Positions 24,651-33,448 are shown, numbered from the stretch's first letter. The stretch is DNA of 64,000 nucleotides from Aeoliella straminimaris (GCF_024054565.1 NZ_JAMXLR010000092.1:682001-746000), one strand, 5' to 3'. Numbers and translations: made by a program. The notes: generated by a model from the sequence alone, not told the origin.

Positions 24651-27500
24651 TCAACCTCCTTCGGCCGAGGCGCCGTCTGCAACAGGCGTGAGCTCAATCT
24701 CAATCTCGCGCTCTTCGCCTTCCTTGAGCGACAGCTCTTGAGCGGTTGCCTCGAAGCCCTCTTTCTGGACTATGACGGAGATAGTCTCGTCGGGAAGCAA
24801 TTGCGACGAACGATGCCGACCGTCGCCCTGAGCTTCGAAGCTCACTTGGCTACCGGTTGTGAACATGGTCATCTCTTCTCCGTCGCCAGCCTGCTGAACG
24901 TAAGTGACTATCGGTGTGACGTCGGAAACGATGTCTCCCTCGGAGTTCACTGCCTTGACCAGCAAGATGGGGGCGGTATATCGAACCACCTCGAAACCGT
25001 GGATGTCGTCCTCTACCGTGCCAAGTTTCACGTTGCTGCCACGCTGTAGCGGCTCATCGGCGGATTTCCGCCAACGCAACGCGCTGTGCTCGTTCGTAAT
25101 AAGATCGAGTTTCGTCTCCGTCAATCCGTGCGGCAGGCGGATATTGAACTTGCCGTCCTTGCCAGGCGTGGAGCTTTGCGTGAAGTAGAAATCTCCATCC
25201 AGCCGCCCGAACAGCATCACTTTGTGGCCCGAGCGTGGTTTGCCCTGGCTGTCGAGGTACGTCCCGTGCACTTCGACGTGGGGTACGGCTCGCACGGTGA
25301 TATTCATTGGTTGGCCATCGACTACAGAAAACTTCTGACGGAGAAACACCTGCTCGAGTGGCGGGGGATCGTAGCTGTCGGTGTCCGCCCGGGTTTCTAT
25401 GGTGTAATCGCCGTCGGGGAGGGAGGGAAGTCGGAACTCACCCGTCTCGTCGGACACTGTGGTCCGTCCGATATGATTGGCCACTGCGTTACTACGCAGG
25501 TACTCGTCCGCCTCTTCACCATCACCGTTGCGACGCGCCTCGATCTTGACCTTCGCGACCGGCTCGTCATTTACGTCGAGGACCTTTCCCACGATGTCCG
25601 CACCCTTTACCAAATTCAAAGTTCCCCAATTGCCGCGGCGATCTCGAATCCGATGAGCCTGTGGTTCATATTCCTCCGCTGTGATCCACAGGACGCCATC
25701 GCCTGGCGTGGGGGGCACAATGCGAAAGTAGCCGGATGCATCGGTCTGGGTTTTTCCAAAGGATCCCTTCGGGAAGCTGTCCGACGAGTCCGACGCGGCG
25801 TACATCAAGATTTCCACGCCTTCGACTGGTTCACCGTTGGGCGACACGACAGTGCCTTCAATCGCCTCGCCGGGCCACAACTTGATCTGCGTGTAGAATG
25901 GCAATTCGCCTAGTTCCAGGTTCTTGCGAATCATGCCGTGCGAGTATCCCGACCGGCCCTTCGCGGCGAAGTCCGGGTGATCTGCCTCGACCTCGATGTA
26001 CAGGCTGCTTTCTTTGACCTGCTCGGGCGGCAGCTCGAAGCTGTACATGCCGATTGGATTCGTCTTGTGCTTCGTGACTTCCAGCGTGGTCCATCCCCCG
26101 GTCTTCGGATCGCGGCTCAGTTTGTGGTGAACGCTGACGGTAGCGCCGGCGATAGGCTTATCGGTGACCGCGTCGGTGACGAACCCAATGTACGTGAGAC
26201 TGCCGTCCTCTTTTTCCTTCATCGTGCCCTTCAGCCACTCGGCAATCTGCGGTTTGGCGATGCTGACTGCTTCGCTGACCATCGGCCAGAATTCAGGCAC
26301 TTCGATGTCGGCGGCTGGGGCAGCGTCCGGTTCGGCCGGCGACTCTGCAACTTCTGTAGACTCCGAGTTGCCTAAAGCCTCATTCGCGTTGACAGGTTCT
26401 GCTTCAAGTCGCACGGCCGATGTCGCGAAGCTCACTGCAAGGGCTGCGAGTCCGATCACCAAACTCCGCCACGTTGGGCATAGCATTCTGGTAGCCACGT
26501 TTGCGTGCAGAAGAGACTCGACCCGACTCCTGAGCGCCGCGCGGCTGTCGGTCACGCCGAGCGCCAACTTCGGGTGAGGCGCGCACTGTCTGCGGGCGAG
26601 TTGCACGAGGAAGGCTGCGTAGTCGGCCGGAGTATCGGCTTCGCCCGAGGCTTCCGCGTCGGCCAGCCGATCCATGCATAGCAGCAACTGGCGTCGTAGC
26701 AGCCATAAGAGCGGATGGTAATACAAAAACAGCTGGAGACAGACTGTCAGGGACCAAGTACGCGAATCTCCGCGACGCACATGCGACCATTCGTGAGCCA
26801 GGCAGAACCGCAGCGCGAGTGAGTCGTCGCCTTCCTGCAGACTTTGCGGCAGGGCAATTACCGGACGCCACGTTCCCCACGTGATAGGTGAGAGTATACT
26901 TCGGCTGTTGCACAGGCGCACTCTGCGCCCCTCCTCGCCGGCAATCAGATCGAATTCGCGCCGCGTCTGTGGCGGCACATCGTCTGAGTGGCGATAGAGG
27001 TTTTGCAGTTTTATGCGAGCAACGATCACTCTGACGATGTAGACAACGCAGCCAAGGAAATAAATGAGCACCAGCGACGTTGCAGCCCATGCGCGGTAGT
27101 CAATCGTGGCCGCCACTCGATCGTTCGAAAGCGGGAAATCGGGCGAAACAGCGACTTCGGCACTCATCTGGCCTGCATTTGGTGCTACCTGTGCTGGGGG
27201 GCTTACCTCCGAAATTTCCTCACCAACAGCGTGATTCGATTCCACGGGCATCCTATCCGCGTCGGGAACGCGTGCGACTGGTTCCTGCCGGATGGTTGGT
27301 ACGGAAATTCCCAACTTCCACGTCGCGGGCACGGCGGCAAGCACCAACGACGCCACGACCGTTGCCATCGTCCACTGCAGCACGCGCAGTCGATCGATGG
27401 GTTGCCGGAAGACCCTGGTGGCTGCGCCGCCGATTGCCATTAGCACCGTGCTGACCACACAGCAATGGACGATCCAAGCAAGAATAGTGGACACGAGCAT
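24651..27500 (-). CDS. BlaR1-like M56 family peptidase with carboxypeptidase-like repeat domains
   Basis: About 949 residues from ATG 27500 (GGGGAGGG 8 bases upstream; an in-frame ATG at 27524 is weaker). N-terminal membrane helices (about 1-28, 40-60, 136-160, 250-270) surround the zinc-protease motif HEWSH (about residue 236-240), as in BlaR1/MecR1, followed by a helix near 345-362. The C-terminal half has several carboxypeptidase-regulatory-like beta domains (GFVTDAVTDKPIAGATVSVH, GTVVSPNGEPVEGVEILMY, GKVLDVNDEPVAKVKIEAR, GTYLDSQGKPRSGHKVMLF) and no penicillin-binding sensor. It probably cleaves the repressor encoded just upstream. The signal sensed is unknown. Confidence 0.85.
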   Translation of the reverse strand: MLVSTILAWIVHCCVVSTVLMAIGGAATRVFRQPIDRLRVLQWTMATVVASLVLAAVPATWKLGISVPTIRQEPVARVPDADRMPVESNHAVGEEISEVSPPAQVAPNAGQMSAEVAVSPDFPLSNDRVAATIDYRAWAATSLVLIYFLGCVVYIVRVIVARIKLQNLYRHSDDVPPQTRREFDLIAGEEGRRVRLCNSRSILSPITWGTWRPVIALPQSLQEGDDSLALRFCLAHEWSHVRRGDSRTWSLTVCLQLFLYYHPLLWLLRRQLLLCMDRLADAEASGEADTPADYAAFLVQLARRQCAPHPKLALGVTDSRAALRSRVESLLHANVATRMLCPTWRSLVIGLAALAVSFATSAVRLEAEPVNANEALGNSESTEVAESPAEPDAAPAADIEVPEFWPMVSEAVSIAKPQIAEWLKGTMKEKEDGSLTYIGFVTDAVTDKPIAGATVSVHHKLSRDPKTGGWTTLEVTKHKTNPIGMYSFELPPEQVKESSLYIEVEADHPDFAAKGRSGYSHGMIRKNLELGELPFYTQIKLWPGEAIEGTVVSPNGEPVEGVEILMYAASDSSDSFPKGSFGKTQTDASGYFRIVPPTPGDGVLWITAEEYEPQAHRIRDRRGNWGTLNLVKGADIVGKVLDVNDEPVAKVKIEARRNGDGEEADEYLRSNAVANHIGRTTVSDETGEFRLPSLPDGDYTIETRADTDSYDPPPLEQVFLRQKFSVVDGQPMNITVRAVPHVEVHGTYLDSQGKPRSGHKVMLFGRLDGDFYFTQSSTPGKDGKFNIRLPHGLTETKLDLITNEHSALRWRKSADEPLQRGSNVKLGTVEDDIHGFEVVRYTAPILLVKAVNSEGDIVSDVTPIVTYVQQAGDGEEMTMFTTGSQVSFEAQGDGRHRSSQLLPDETISVIVQKEGFEATAQELSLKEGEEREIEIELTPVADGASAEGG

Positions 27501-27552
27501 AACAACGCCCTCCCCTGAATACACGCGGTCGTAATTGAGTTAACAACGAGTC

Positions 27553-27924
27553 TCACTTGCGGCGCTGGCTCTTACGAGCCTTTTTGATCATCTCTTCCAA
27601 CTCGTCCAGCGTCTCGGGTTTGATCTTCTCAGTGGCAAGCATGCTTAGCACGAGTTGGTCCAGCGATCCGTCGAAGACTTGCTTCAAGAAACGAGACGAT
27701 TCCTGCTCGCGGGAGTACAAAGGCTTATAGATCATCGTGCGACCATCTCGGCGATGGGAAACCAATCCCTTGCGATCCATGATTCGCAGTTGCGTCTGCA
27801 CTGTATTGAAGTGAATGCGACCATCGGGCGACATCCGCTCCAAGACTTCGCGCACACTCCCTTCGCCGATCTCCCAAAGGACTTTAAGGATTTCGATTTC
27901 TCGGTCAGTAGGATTCATGTTCAT
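27553..27924 (-). CDS. BlaI/MecI family transcriptional repressor
   Basis: 123 residues with a winged-helix domain: PTDREIEILKVLWEIG, VREVLERMSPDGRIHFNTVQTQLRIMDRKGLV and a C-terminal dimerisation helix ending in a basic tail. Such repressors are inactivated by cleavage by the co-encoded M56 peptidase, whose gene starts 52 bases downstream. A 6-bp inverted repeat lies 24 bases upstream of the start and is a candidate operator, implying autoregulation. Confidence 0.92.
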   Translation of the reverse strand: MNMNPTDREIEILKVLWEIGEGSVREVLERMSPDGRIHFNTVQTQLRIMDRKGLVSHRRDGRTMIYKPLYSREQESSRFLKQVFDGSLDQLVLSMLATEKIKPETLDELEEMIKKARKSQRRK

Positions 27925-27947
27925 CGATCTCCATTTGGTGAGGCCTA

Positions 27948-27963
27948 ACCTAATAGTTTAGGT
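27948..27963. promoter_or_regulatory. Candidate BlaI-type operator
   Basis: Perfect dyad ACCTAA-TAGT-TTAGGT, extended by partly matching CTA/TAG flanks (27945-27968), 24 bases before the repressor start. AT-rich dyads of this size upstream of blaI genes are typical operators. The exact binding site is inferred. Confidence 0.6.
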
Positions 27964-28209
27964 GTTAGCTGTCAAGCAGATTTTTCCCTTGGCGATAGGC
28001 CACGCCGACTCACGAGGCCAGGACCCACTTGCGTCGGTCGGAAATACCTGCGCAACCTTTCATTTCCAGAGCATGTCTCCAGTAAAAAAATCACCATAGA
28101 ATCCCCCCTCTCATTTGATCTAATGAGGAGGGCTGCTTCACAATTATTGGGGGCGGTGTGCGCGGTGGTTGGAATGCGGTGGTGGATTCGGGGGTTTTGT
28201 CCCCGCCGT

Positions 28210-28250
28210 GGAGTTTTGGCCTCCCTGAAAAACACCAGGGACAAAACTCC
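28210..28250. repeat. Two-tier hairpin with GGAGTTTTG arms
   Basis: Outer arms GGAGTTTTG and CAAAACTCC (9 bp, perfect), inner stem TCCCTG/CAGGGA with loop AAAAACAC and a 3-base bulge GCC. Related GGAGTTTTG phrases occur in the spacer at 37970-38102. Confidence 0.75.
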
Positions 28251-28512
28251 GCGGGCTCCCTTTGAGGGTGGCCAGCGTAACTCGTTGTCGCGAAACGACT
28301 TGCGGCGACGGGAAGAGGAGGCCGTCGGCGGAGTTTTGGTACCACTTATTCCGATGGTGGACCTACGCAGGGTGGGGGAAATCGTAAATCGCTATGAGGT
28401 AACGACTTACCGAACCGAATAATTCGCGTTTTGGGTCAGGTGGGGGATACTCGCCGTGGGGAGGGAACTGGGGGCGAGACCTGGTTTGACCCTCCCCGCG
28501 GCTGAGACCGCG

Positions 28513-28531
28513 ACCCTCCCTGAGGGAGGGT
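28513..28531. terminator. GC hairpin downstream of polX
   Basis: Perfect 8-bp stem ACCCTCCC/GGGAGGGT with a TGA loop, 49 bases beyond the polX stop on the minus strand. No T-run follows, so it may be a weak or Rho-assisted terminator. Confidence 0.4.
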
Positions 28532-28579
28532 GTAGAAGGGGGAGGGAAAATTGTGGAGGTGAAGATGGGCGGGAGTTGT

Positions 28580-30310
28580 TCAGCCGCGGCGGATTAGCTT
28601 TTTCAGCTTTGCCCAGTCGCGGGTGTTGGCCACGTCCTTCGCGGTGAGCCCCGCGCGGCGGGCTTGTTTGATGCCGAACCGCAGCACGTCGAGGCCGCCG
28701 ATGCTGTGGGCGTCGCTATTGATCACGATTGGGATGCCGAGCTGTTTGGCTCTGGAGCAGTGCACGTCGTCGAGGTCCAGTCGCGCGGGGTTGGCGTTCA
28801 GCTCCAGCAGCTTGCCATTTTCCACCGCCGCCTGCATCACCGCTTCGAGGTCCACGGCGTAGCGTTCGCGTTTGTTGATCAGCCGACCGGTGGGATGGGC
28901 GACAACCGACACCCAAGGGTTTTCGAGCGCTCCGATGATGCGGTCGGTGATTTGCTGCCGCTCCTGGTTCTGCCCGTAGTGCACGCTGGCAATGACCCAG
29001 TCGGCCTCGGCCAGCACGTCGTCGGGCAGGTCCATTCCGCCCTTCTCGAGGATGTCGCACTCGATGCCCTTGAGCACGAGGAAGTCGTCGAGCTCGTCGT
29101 TGACGCGGTCGACCTCGTCCCACTGCGTCCGCAAGCGATCGGAGTCGAGCCCGCCGGCCATGGTGACCCGCTTGGAGTGATCGGTGATGGCGATGTAGCG
29201 GAGTTCCCGCTCCTGGGCGGCGGCCACCATTTCGCGAATGGTCTGTTTGCCGTCGCTGGCCGTGGTGTGCATGTGCAAGTCGCCCACCAGGTCGTCGAGC
29301 TCGATGAGCTTGGGAATGTCCTTGGCCTTTTTGTAGTCGAACTCGCCGCGGTTTTCGCGCAGCTCGGGCGGATAGCACGGCAGATCCATCTGCTTGTACA
29401 CATCGGCCTCGGTCTTGCCGGCCAGGTACTCGTCTTCTTCGCCCTCGGCAACGCGGAACACGCCCCACTCGTTGATCTTCAGCCCGCGATCCTTCGCCAT
29501 GCCGCGAAGCACCACGTTGTGTTCCTTCGAACCCGTGAAGTACTGCAGCGCCGCGCCGAACGACTTGGTCGGCACCACCCGCAGATCGACTTGCAGCCCG
29601 GAAGCCAGCCGCACCGACATCTTGGTGTCGCCACGGGCGATGGTGTCGGTGACGTCGCTGAATGCACCGAAATGATCCATGACTGCCGCTGTGTCCGTGG
29701 CGTCGACCAGAAAGTCGAGGTCGCCCACCGTTTCGCGGCCGCGGCGATAGCTGCCGGCGACTTCGAGTTGCTTGACAGCCTTCGACTCGGACAGATACTC
29801 CCGCAGCCGCTGCACCACTTCGTCGGCGGTGGCCCAGTAGATTCGTTCGCCAGCCCGCTCGGCCAGGTCTATGCCAGCCAGGATGCCTTCCTCGGTCTTG
29901 GCACCGAAGCCTTTCAGCTCGCGAACTTTGTGCTCCTGGCACGCGGTGCGCAAATCGGCCAGCGATTCGATGCCGAGTTCCTTGTAGATGACCGCCGCCT
30001 TCTTGGGGCCGAGTCCCGGAATCCGCAGCAGAGCGAGCACGCTCTCGGGCACTTGTTCGAGCAACTCGTCAAGCTGCTGGAGGGTGCCGGTCTTGACCAG
30101 TTGCGTGATCTTCTCGGCCAGGTCCTTGCCAATGCCGTCGAGCTTGGTGAGGTCTTCGCCCTGGGTGACGAGCGACTCGATCGAATCGGGCAGGTCCTGC
30201 AGACGCCGCGAACCGTTGCGGTACGCCCGCACGCGGAACGGGTTGGCTCCCTGGAACTCGAGGAGGTCCGCCATTTTGTCGAACTGCGCGGCAATCTCGC
30301 GATTCTCCAT
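28580..30310 (-). CDS. polX: DNA polymerase/3'-5' exonuclease PolX
   Basis: 576 residues, the usual length for bacterial PolX. Order: N-terminal 8-kDa-like helical domain with helix-hairpin-helix GIGKDLAEKI and IPGLGPKKA, the polymerase palm with GSYRRGRETVGDLDFLV (catalytic Asp pair), and the C-terminal PHP nuclease domain with DLHMHTTASDG, ITDHSKR, SVHYG and INSDAHSIGG. All metal-binding motifs are intact. It fills short gaps in base excision repair. Last gene of a minus-strand set after the RF-like and HAD genes, 17 bases after the latter. Confidence 0.93.
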   Translation of the reverse strand: MENREIAAQFDKMADLLEFQGANPFRVRAYRNGSRRLQDLPDSIESLVTQGEDLTKLDGIGKDLAEKITQLVKTGTLQQLDELLEQVPESVLALLRIPGLGPKKAAVIYKELGIESLADLRTACQEHKVRELKGFGAKTEEGILAGIDLAERAGERIYWATADEVVQRLREYLSESKAVKQLEVAGSYRRGRETVGDLDFLVDATDTAAVMDHFGAFSDVTDTIARGDTKMSVRLASGLQVDLRVVPTKSFGAALQYFTGSKEHNVVLRGMAKDRGLKINEWGVFRVAEGEEDEYLAGKTEADVYKQMDLPCYPPELRENRGEFDYKKAKDIPKLIELDDLVGDLHMHTTASDGKQTIREMVAAAQERELRYIAITDHSKRVTMAGGLDSDRLRTQWDEVDRVNDELDDFLVLKGIECDILEKGGMDLPDDVLAEADWVIASVHYGQNQERQQITDRIIGALENPWVSVVAHPTGRLINKRERYAVDLEAVMQAAVENGKLLELNANPARLDLDDVHCSRAKQLGIPIVINSDAHSIGGLDVLRFGIKQARRAGLTAKDVANTRDWAKLKKLIRRG

Positions 30311-30327
30311 GGCGTGCTGTCCTTTCG

Positions 30328-31008
30328 TTACGCCGTGATCCAGTCGATCAGCGTCTTGGCATCTTCGAGCGTTTCGACGGCCAGGTCGGGCTCGGCGGCG
30401 CGGAGTTCGTCGATCGACGTCAGCCCCGTCGGCACCGCCACGGCGTACGCGCCGATGGCACGGGCACAGGTGATATCGTGCACCGTGTCGCCAATCACGG
30501 CCAGTCGCGAGTCGCCGTTCGGCGAAATGCCGAGATGCTCACCGGCGGCGACCACCGCGGCACGAGCGATCTCGTCGCGGCTGGTATGCGTGTCGCCAAA
30601 TCCGCCAAAGGCAAAGTGGTGCCAGAGGTTGTAATGGGTCAACTTGGCCTCGGCCCCGCGAATCACGTTGCCCGTCAGCAAGCCGACCTCCACGCCGTCC
30701 GCGGCGGCGAACGTAGCGATCAGGGCCTCGACGCCAGGCAGGACGGTTCCTTCGTTGGCAGCGAGCGACTCGGGCAGCACCGCGATGTAGGCATCGTGGA
30801 ACCGCCGCCAGTTTTCGTCCGATGGCTCCACGTCGTGCGCGGCCAGCAGGTCGAGGGTAATAGCGCGGTCGCTACGACCCGCGAACGACACGGCCTGCGA
30901 GATCTCGTCGACACCAAACTGCTCGCGAAACACCCGCGCAAAGGCCTTCTGCCCTGCCCCACCGCTGACGATGAGTGTCCCGTCGATATCAAAGAAGCAT
31001 ACTTTCAT
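30328..31008 (-). CDS. HAD-family hydrolase (phosphoglycolate phosphatase-like)
   Basis: 226 residues from ATG 31008 (MKVCFFDIDGTL), which places the catalytic motif DIDGT at the N-terminus as usual; the upstream extension to 31056 is not protein-like. Motif II is in GLLTGN, and the metal-binding acid in motif IV is VIGDTVHDITCA. The cap insertion after motif I is helical. The substrate is unknown. Between the RF-like gene (44 bases upstream) and polX (17 bases downstream). Confidence 0.87.
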   Translation of the reverse strand: MKVCFFDIDGTLIVSGGAGQKAFARVFREQFGVDEISQAVSFAGRSDRAITLDLLAAHDVEPSDENWRRFHDAYIAVLPESLAANEGTVLPGVEALIATFAAADGVEVGLLTGNVIRGAEAKLTHYNLWHHFAFGGFGDTHTSRDEIARAAVVAAGEHLGISPNGDSRLAVIGDTVHDITCARAIGAYAVAVPTGLTSIDELRAAEPDLAVETLEDAKTLIDWITA

Positions 31009-31052
31009 AAGATTGATTGTAGGCGGCCAGATGGCGATCGGTGAAGGTCCGG

Positions 31053-31550
31053 TCACTTTAGCCGCCGCAGACCCCGCTCGGCCCGCTCGCGTTGGAGCAT
31101 TTCAAACGCTGCTGGCAACTTGCGAATCAAGTTCACCAGTTGGGTGGTGGAGACTCCTAGTTCCCCGGCCGCGGCGGCTGAGTCGAACTCGGCTTGCTGC
31201 AGATGGTCGAGGGCCTCGGCCAGCAGCGCCGGAAAGTCGTCGTGCGACGTACTCACGGCGATGCGACTTCCCGAGCGGCGGCGCTGCCACAGCTGGCTGG
31301 GGGGGCCGGCCGGGGTGCGGAAGTCGGTGGCCAGCCGCAGACGCAGCCGGGTAATGGCCTGCTGGCGGTTCGCCTCCTGGCTTCGCCGCTCGTTGGCTTC
31401 CGCTGCGATGCCGGTAGGCGTGTGCGTGATGGTCACCGCCGTTTCGACCTTGTTGCGATGCTGCCCGCCGGGCCCCGAACGCCGGTTGGTGGCCGTGGTG
31501 CAATGCTTCAGCAATTCGGCAACGTCGAGGCTCGCGGGATGCGTGGGCAT
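31053..31550 (-). CDS. Peptide chain release factor-like protein with GGQ domain
   Basis: 165 residues. RRSGPGGQHRNKVETAV is the RF-1 domain with the GGQ peptidyl-tRNA hydrolysis motif. The stop-codon recognition domains of RF1/RF2 are missing. A helical C-terminal region (STTQLVNLIRKLPAAFEML, ending in basic ERGLRRLK) follows. It resembles stand-alone rescue-type factors (ArfB-like and related), though the tail differs from E. coli ArfB. Probably a ribosome rescue or co-factor protein. First gene of the set with the HAD gene and polX. Confidence 0.82.
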   Translation of the reverse strand: MPTHPASLDVAELLKHCTTATNRRSGPGGQHRNKVETAVTITHTPTGIAAEANERRSQEANRQQAITRLRLRLATDFRTPAGPPSQLWQRRRSGSRIAVSTSHDDFPALLAEALDHLQQAEFDSAAAAGELGVSTTQLVNLIRKLPAAFEMLQRERAERGLRRLK

Positions 31551-31677
31551 GAGGTTTACTCTACTGGCCGGCCCTGCTGGTTGCTACGCCCTGCTGCTAA
31601 GGCCCAGCATGGCGGAACGGCCCGCCTTGCGGTATCATCGGCGGTTGTAAATCACCGTCATTTGGGACCTTGAGGTC

Positions 31678-32250
31678 ATGGACACGACACCTGCAACCGC
31701 CAGTCGCGAAACCACTATCATGGCCGTGTGGCCGTCGATCGCCACGTTCCAACTGGGGCAGGCCCTCGGCCGGCTCTACAGTATCGGCCCGCGTGTCTCG
31801 CTGTTGGGCATTCCGGTGCGCCCGGGGTGGTTGATCGCCCTGGCCACTTTGCCGGTGCCGGTGCTGCTGTACGCCATGAAGATCGCCCCGCGCGTGGCTG
31901 TGGTGCTGGGGGGCAGCAATCCCTACTGCCGCCGCTACCGGTTGACCACCGAGCGAGTGCTGATCGAACACCCGTTCGACGCGCTCAGCAAATCACGTTC
32001 GGAACGCTCCACCGTGGCGAGTGTCAAGCTGGATGCGTTCGATGCCATCGACCAGGAAGTCCAGCCCGGCTACGAGTGGTATCGTGCCAGCGACCTGGTG
32101 CTTCGTCGCGATGGCAAGGAAGTGCTGAGGCTCACTGCGGTGCCACATGCCGAGGCGTTCCGGCAAACCTGCCTGAAGGCCCACCAGGGCTACCTGGGGG
32201 TACAGAAGTCCCGCGCGGGCACGCCGCCGGTTGCTCAGGGCGAGGCATGA
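31678..32250 (+). CDS. Hypothetical membrane protein with PH-like domain, 190 aa
   Basis: ATG 31678 with GAGG just upstream. A hydrophobic segment at about residues 42-65 (LLGIPVRPGWLIALATLPVPVLLY) is followed by YRLTTERVLIEHPF and a beta-rich stretch ending in VPHAEAFRQTCLKA, a pattern like bacterial pleckstrin-homology (bPH2/YdbT-like) proteins. Function unknown. Its last codons overlap the tsaE start (ATGA), so the two are co-translated. Confidence 0.7.
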   Translation: MDTTPATASRETTIMAVWPSIATFQLGQALGRLYSIGPRVSLLGIPVRPGWLIALATLPVPVLLYAMKIAPRVAVVLGGSNPYCRRYRLTTERVLIEHPFDALSKSRSERSTVASVKLDAFDAIDQEVQPGYEWYRASDLVLRRDGKEVLRLTAVPHAEAFRQTCLKAHQGYLGVQKSRAGTPPVAQGEA

Positions 32251-32690
32251 GCCAGTTCCGATTCACCAGCCGTAGCCTGGCCGACACCGACCAGTTGGGA
32301 CAGCACATCGCTGCGGTGGCTCAGCCGGGCGACGTGGTAGCGCTGGTGGGCACGCTTGGCGCGGGCAAGACTCGGCTCGTGCAATCCATTGCGACGGCGC
32401 TCGGCAATCCAGCAGAAGCGATCACCAGTCCCACATTCGTGCTCGTCAACGAATACACGGCCGGCCGACTGCCTGTGTATCACTTCGACGTCTATCGCCT
32501 GAAGGACGACGACGAGTTCCTGGAACTGGGCGCCGAAGAGTACTTCGACCGCGAAGGGGTGACGCTCATCGAATGGGGCGACCGCGTCGAGCACCTGCTG
32601 CCCGAGCGGGCGAGCATCGTCGCGATCGAACTTGCGGACGCCGACGAGCGACAAGTCGTCGTAACGGGCGCGATGGGCGATCGTCTGTAG
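32247..32690 (+). CDS. tsaE: tRNA threonylcarbamoyladenosine biosynthesis ATPase TsaE
   Basis: 147 residues from ATG 32247, overlapping the upstream stop by ATGA. Walker A GTLGAGKT, then TSPTFVLVNEY, HFDVYRL and EYFDREGVTLIEWGDRV, all typical of TsaE, the ATPase needed with TsaB and TsaD to make t6A in ANN-decoding tRNAs. The stop codon TAG lies inside the left 25-bp inverted repeat of a RAYT element, so the reading frame ends where the element begins. Confidence 0.93.
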   Translation: MSQFRFTSRSLADTDQLGQHIAAVAQPGDVVALVGTLGAGKTRLVQSIATALGNPAEAITSPTFVLVNEYTAGRLPVYHFDVYRLKDDDEFLELGAEEYFDREGVTLIEWGDRVEHLLPERASIVAIELADADERQVVVTGAMGDRL

Positions 32691-32711
32691 CCGGATTCGC
32701 AAGAATTCGGA
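32687..32711 (+). repeat. Left REP/inverted repeat of the second RAYT element
   Basis: 25 bases starting GTAGCC, overlapping the tsaE stop codon (TAG 32688-32690). Exact inverted copy at 33424-33448. Confidence 0.9.
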
Positions 32712-32815
32712 GCGTTTCTCGCAGATTTGGCCGGGATAGCGATGTTCCATGTGCGCATACTGAGGCCTGCATTTTCTTAGCAGGACTGATGGTGCCCCAA
32801 AGCGGAGCCCGGGCA

Positions 32816-33412
32816 ATGCAGCGACCCACTGAGCGACGCGACTATTTGAAGCGATTGCCTCCCGGTTATTATCGAGCGCAGGCTTATGTTCACTGGTCGC
32901 TTACCGTAGAGGGGCGTCGCCAAGGTTGGCTGAAGCCAGTCTTCTACTACAGGTTTCGGGAACTGCTAACTCACACTGCTTTCCGCTATGAGATCTGCTG
33001 CCCGATCTTCTGCTGCATGCCGGACCATTTTCATCTGCTGTGGCTCGGTATCAGCGACGACACAGACCAAAGGGTTGCGATGAAGTTCTTTCGTCGACAC
33101 TTGAACGCCACGCTCAAGGCAGTTGGTTTTGAGCTTCAATCCCAAGGCCACGACCATGTGCTGACCGAAGAGCAGCGGGAGAAAGATGCGTTTGAGACGG
33201 TGGTCGAATACGTAGCCCGCAACCCCGAACGTGCTGGACTGGTGCAAGTCGACGCGTTCAGAGACTATCCCTATACCAGTTGCTTGTTGCCAGGATACCC
33301 GGAGATTAAGCCCTTCACAGACAACCACTGGCCAACTTTTTGGCGAGTCTACTCGCACCTGCGACAGCATGGGGTGTCGCGTGGTGGTTGGAGCGAAGAG
33401 ACCGCAGGTTAG
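32816..33412 (+). CDS. REP-associated tyrosine transposase (RAYT), second type
   Basis: 198 residues from ATG 32816; ATG 32789 would add nine. HUH motif MPDHFHLLWLG and a tyrosine in VVEYVARNPERAGLV, with an early YVHWSLTVEGRR strand. It shares the Y1_Tnp fold with the RAYT at 19116 but is clearly divergent, and its flanking palindromes are of a different sequence. Probably a domesticated or slowly moving single-copy transposase acting on the GTAG-headed repeats at its own ends. Confidence 0.9.
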   Translation: MQRPTERRDYLKRLPPGYYRAQAYVHWSLTVEGRRQGWLKPVFYYRFRELLTHTAFRYEICCPIFCCMPDHFHLLWLGISDDTDQRVAMKFFRRHLNATLKAVGFELQSQGHDHVLTEEQREKDAFETVVEYVARNPERAGLVQVDAFRDYPYTSCLLPGYPEIKPFTDNHWPTFWRVYSHLRQHGVSRGGWSEETAG

Positions 33413-33423
33413 CGGATTGGTCG

Positions 33424-33448
33424 TCCGAATTCTTGCGAATCCGGCTAC
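33424..33448 (-). repeat. Right REP/inverted repeat of the second RAYT element
   Basis: Reverse complement of 32687-32711 over all 25 bases. It ends 13 bases before the hslU stop codon. Confidence 0.9.

Larger units (their letters stand above)
27969..28579. other. Spacer rich in palindromes, about 600 bases
   Basis: No supported gene. It holds a long hairpin at 28210-28250 with GGAGTTTTG arms, a further GGAGTTTTGG at about 28330, and a GC hairpin at 28513-28531. Purine/pyrimidine-skewed G-rich stretches (28440-28560) are present. Confidence 0.55.
32687..33448 (+). mobile_element. RAYT element bounded by perfect 25-bp inverted repeats
   Basis: Left repeat 32687-32711 begins GTAGCCGGATTCGCAAGAAT; right repeat 33424-33448 is its exact reverse complement. 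Each end can fold as CCGGATTC-GCAA-GAATTCGG (8 bp with one G-T pair), preceded by GTAG, the tetranucleotide typical of REP elements recognised by RAYT transposases. Inside lies one transposase gene. The element sits between the convergent genes tsaE and hslU. Confidence 0.85.

Noticed and set aside
28664..30634. Long plus-strand frame of about 650 codons
   Set aside because: Antisense to polX, whose HhH, polymerase and PHP motifs are all intact. The shadow frame shows no recognisable domain.
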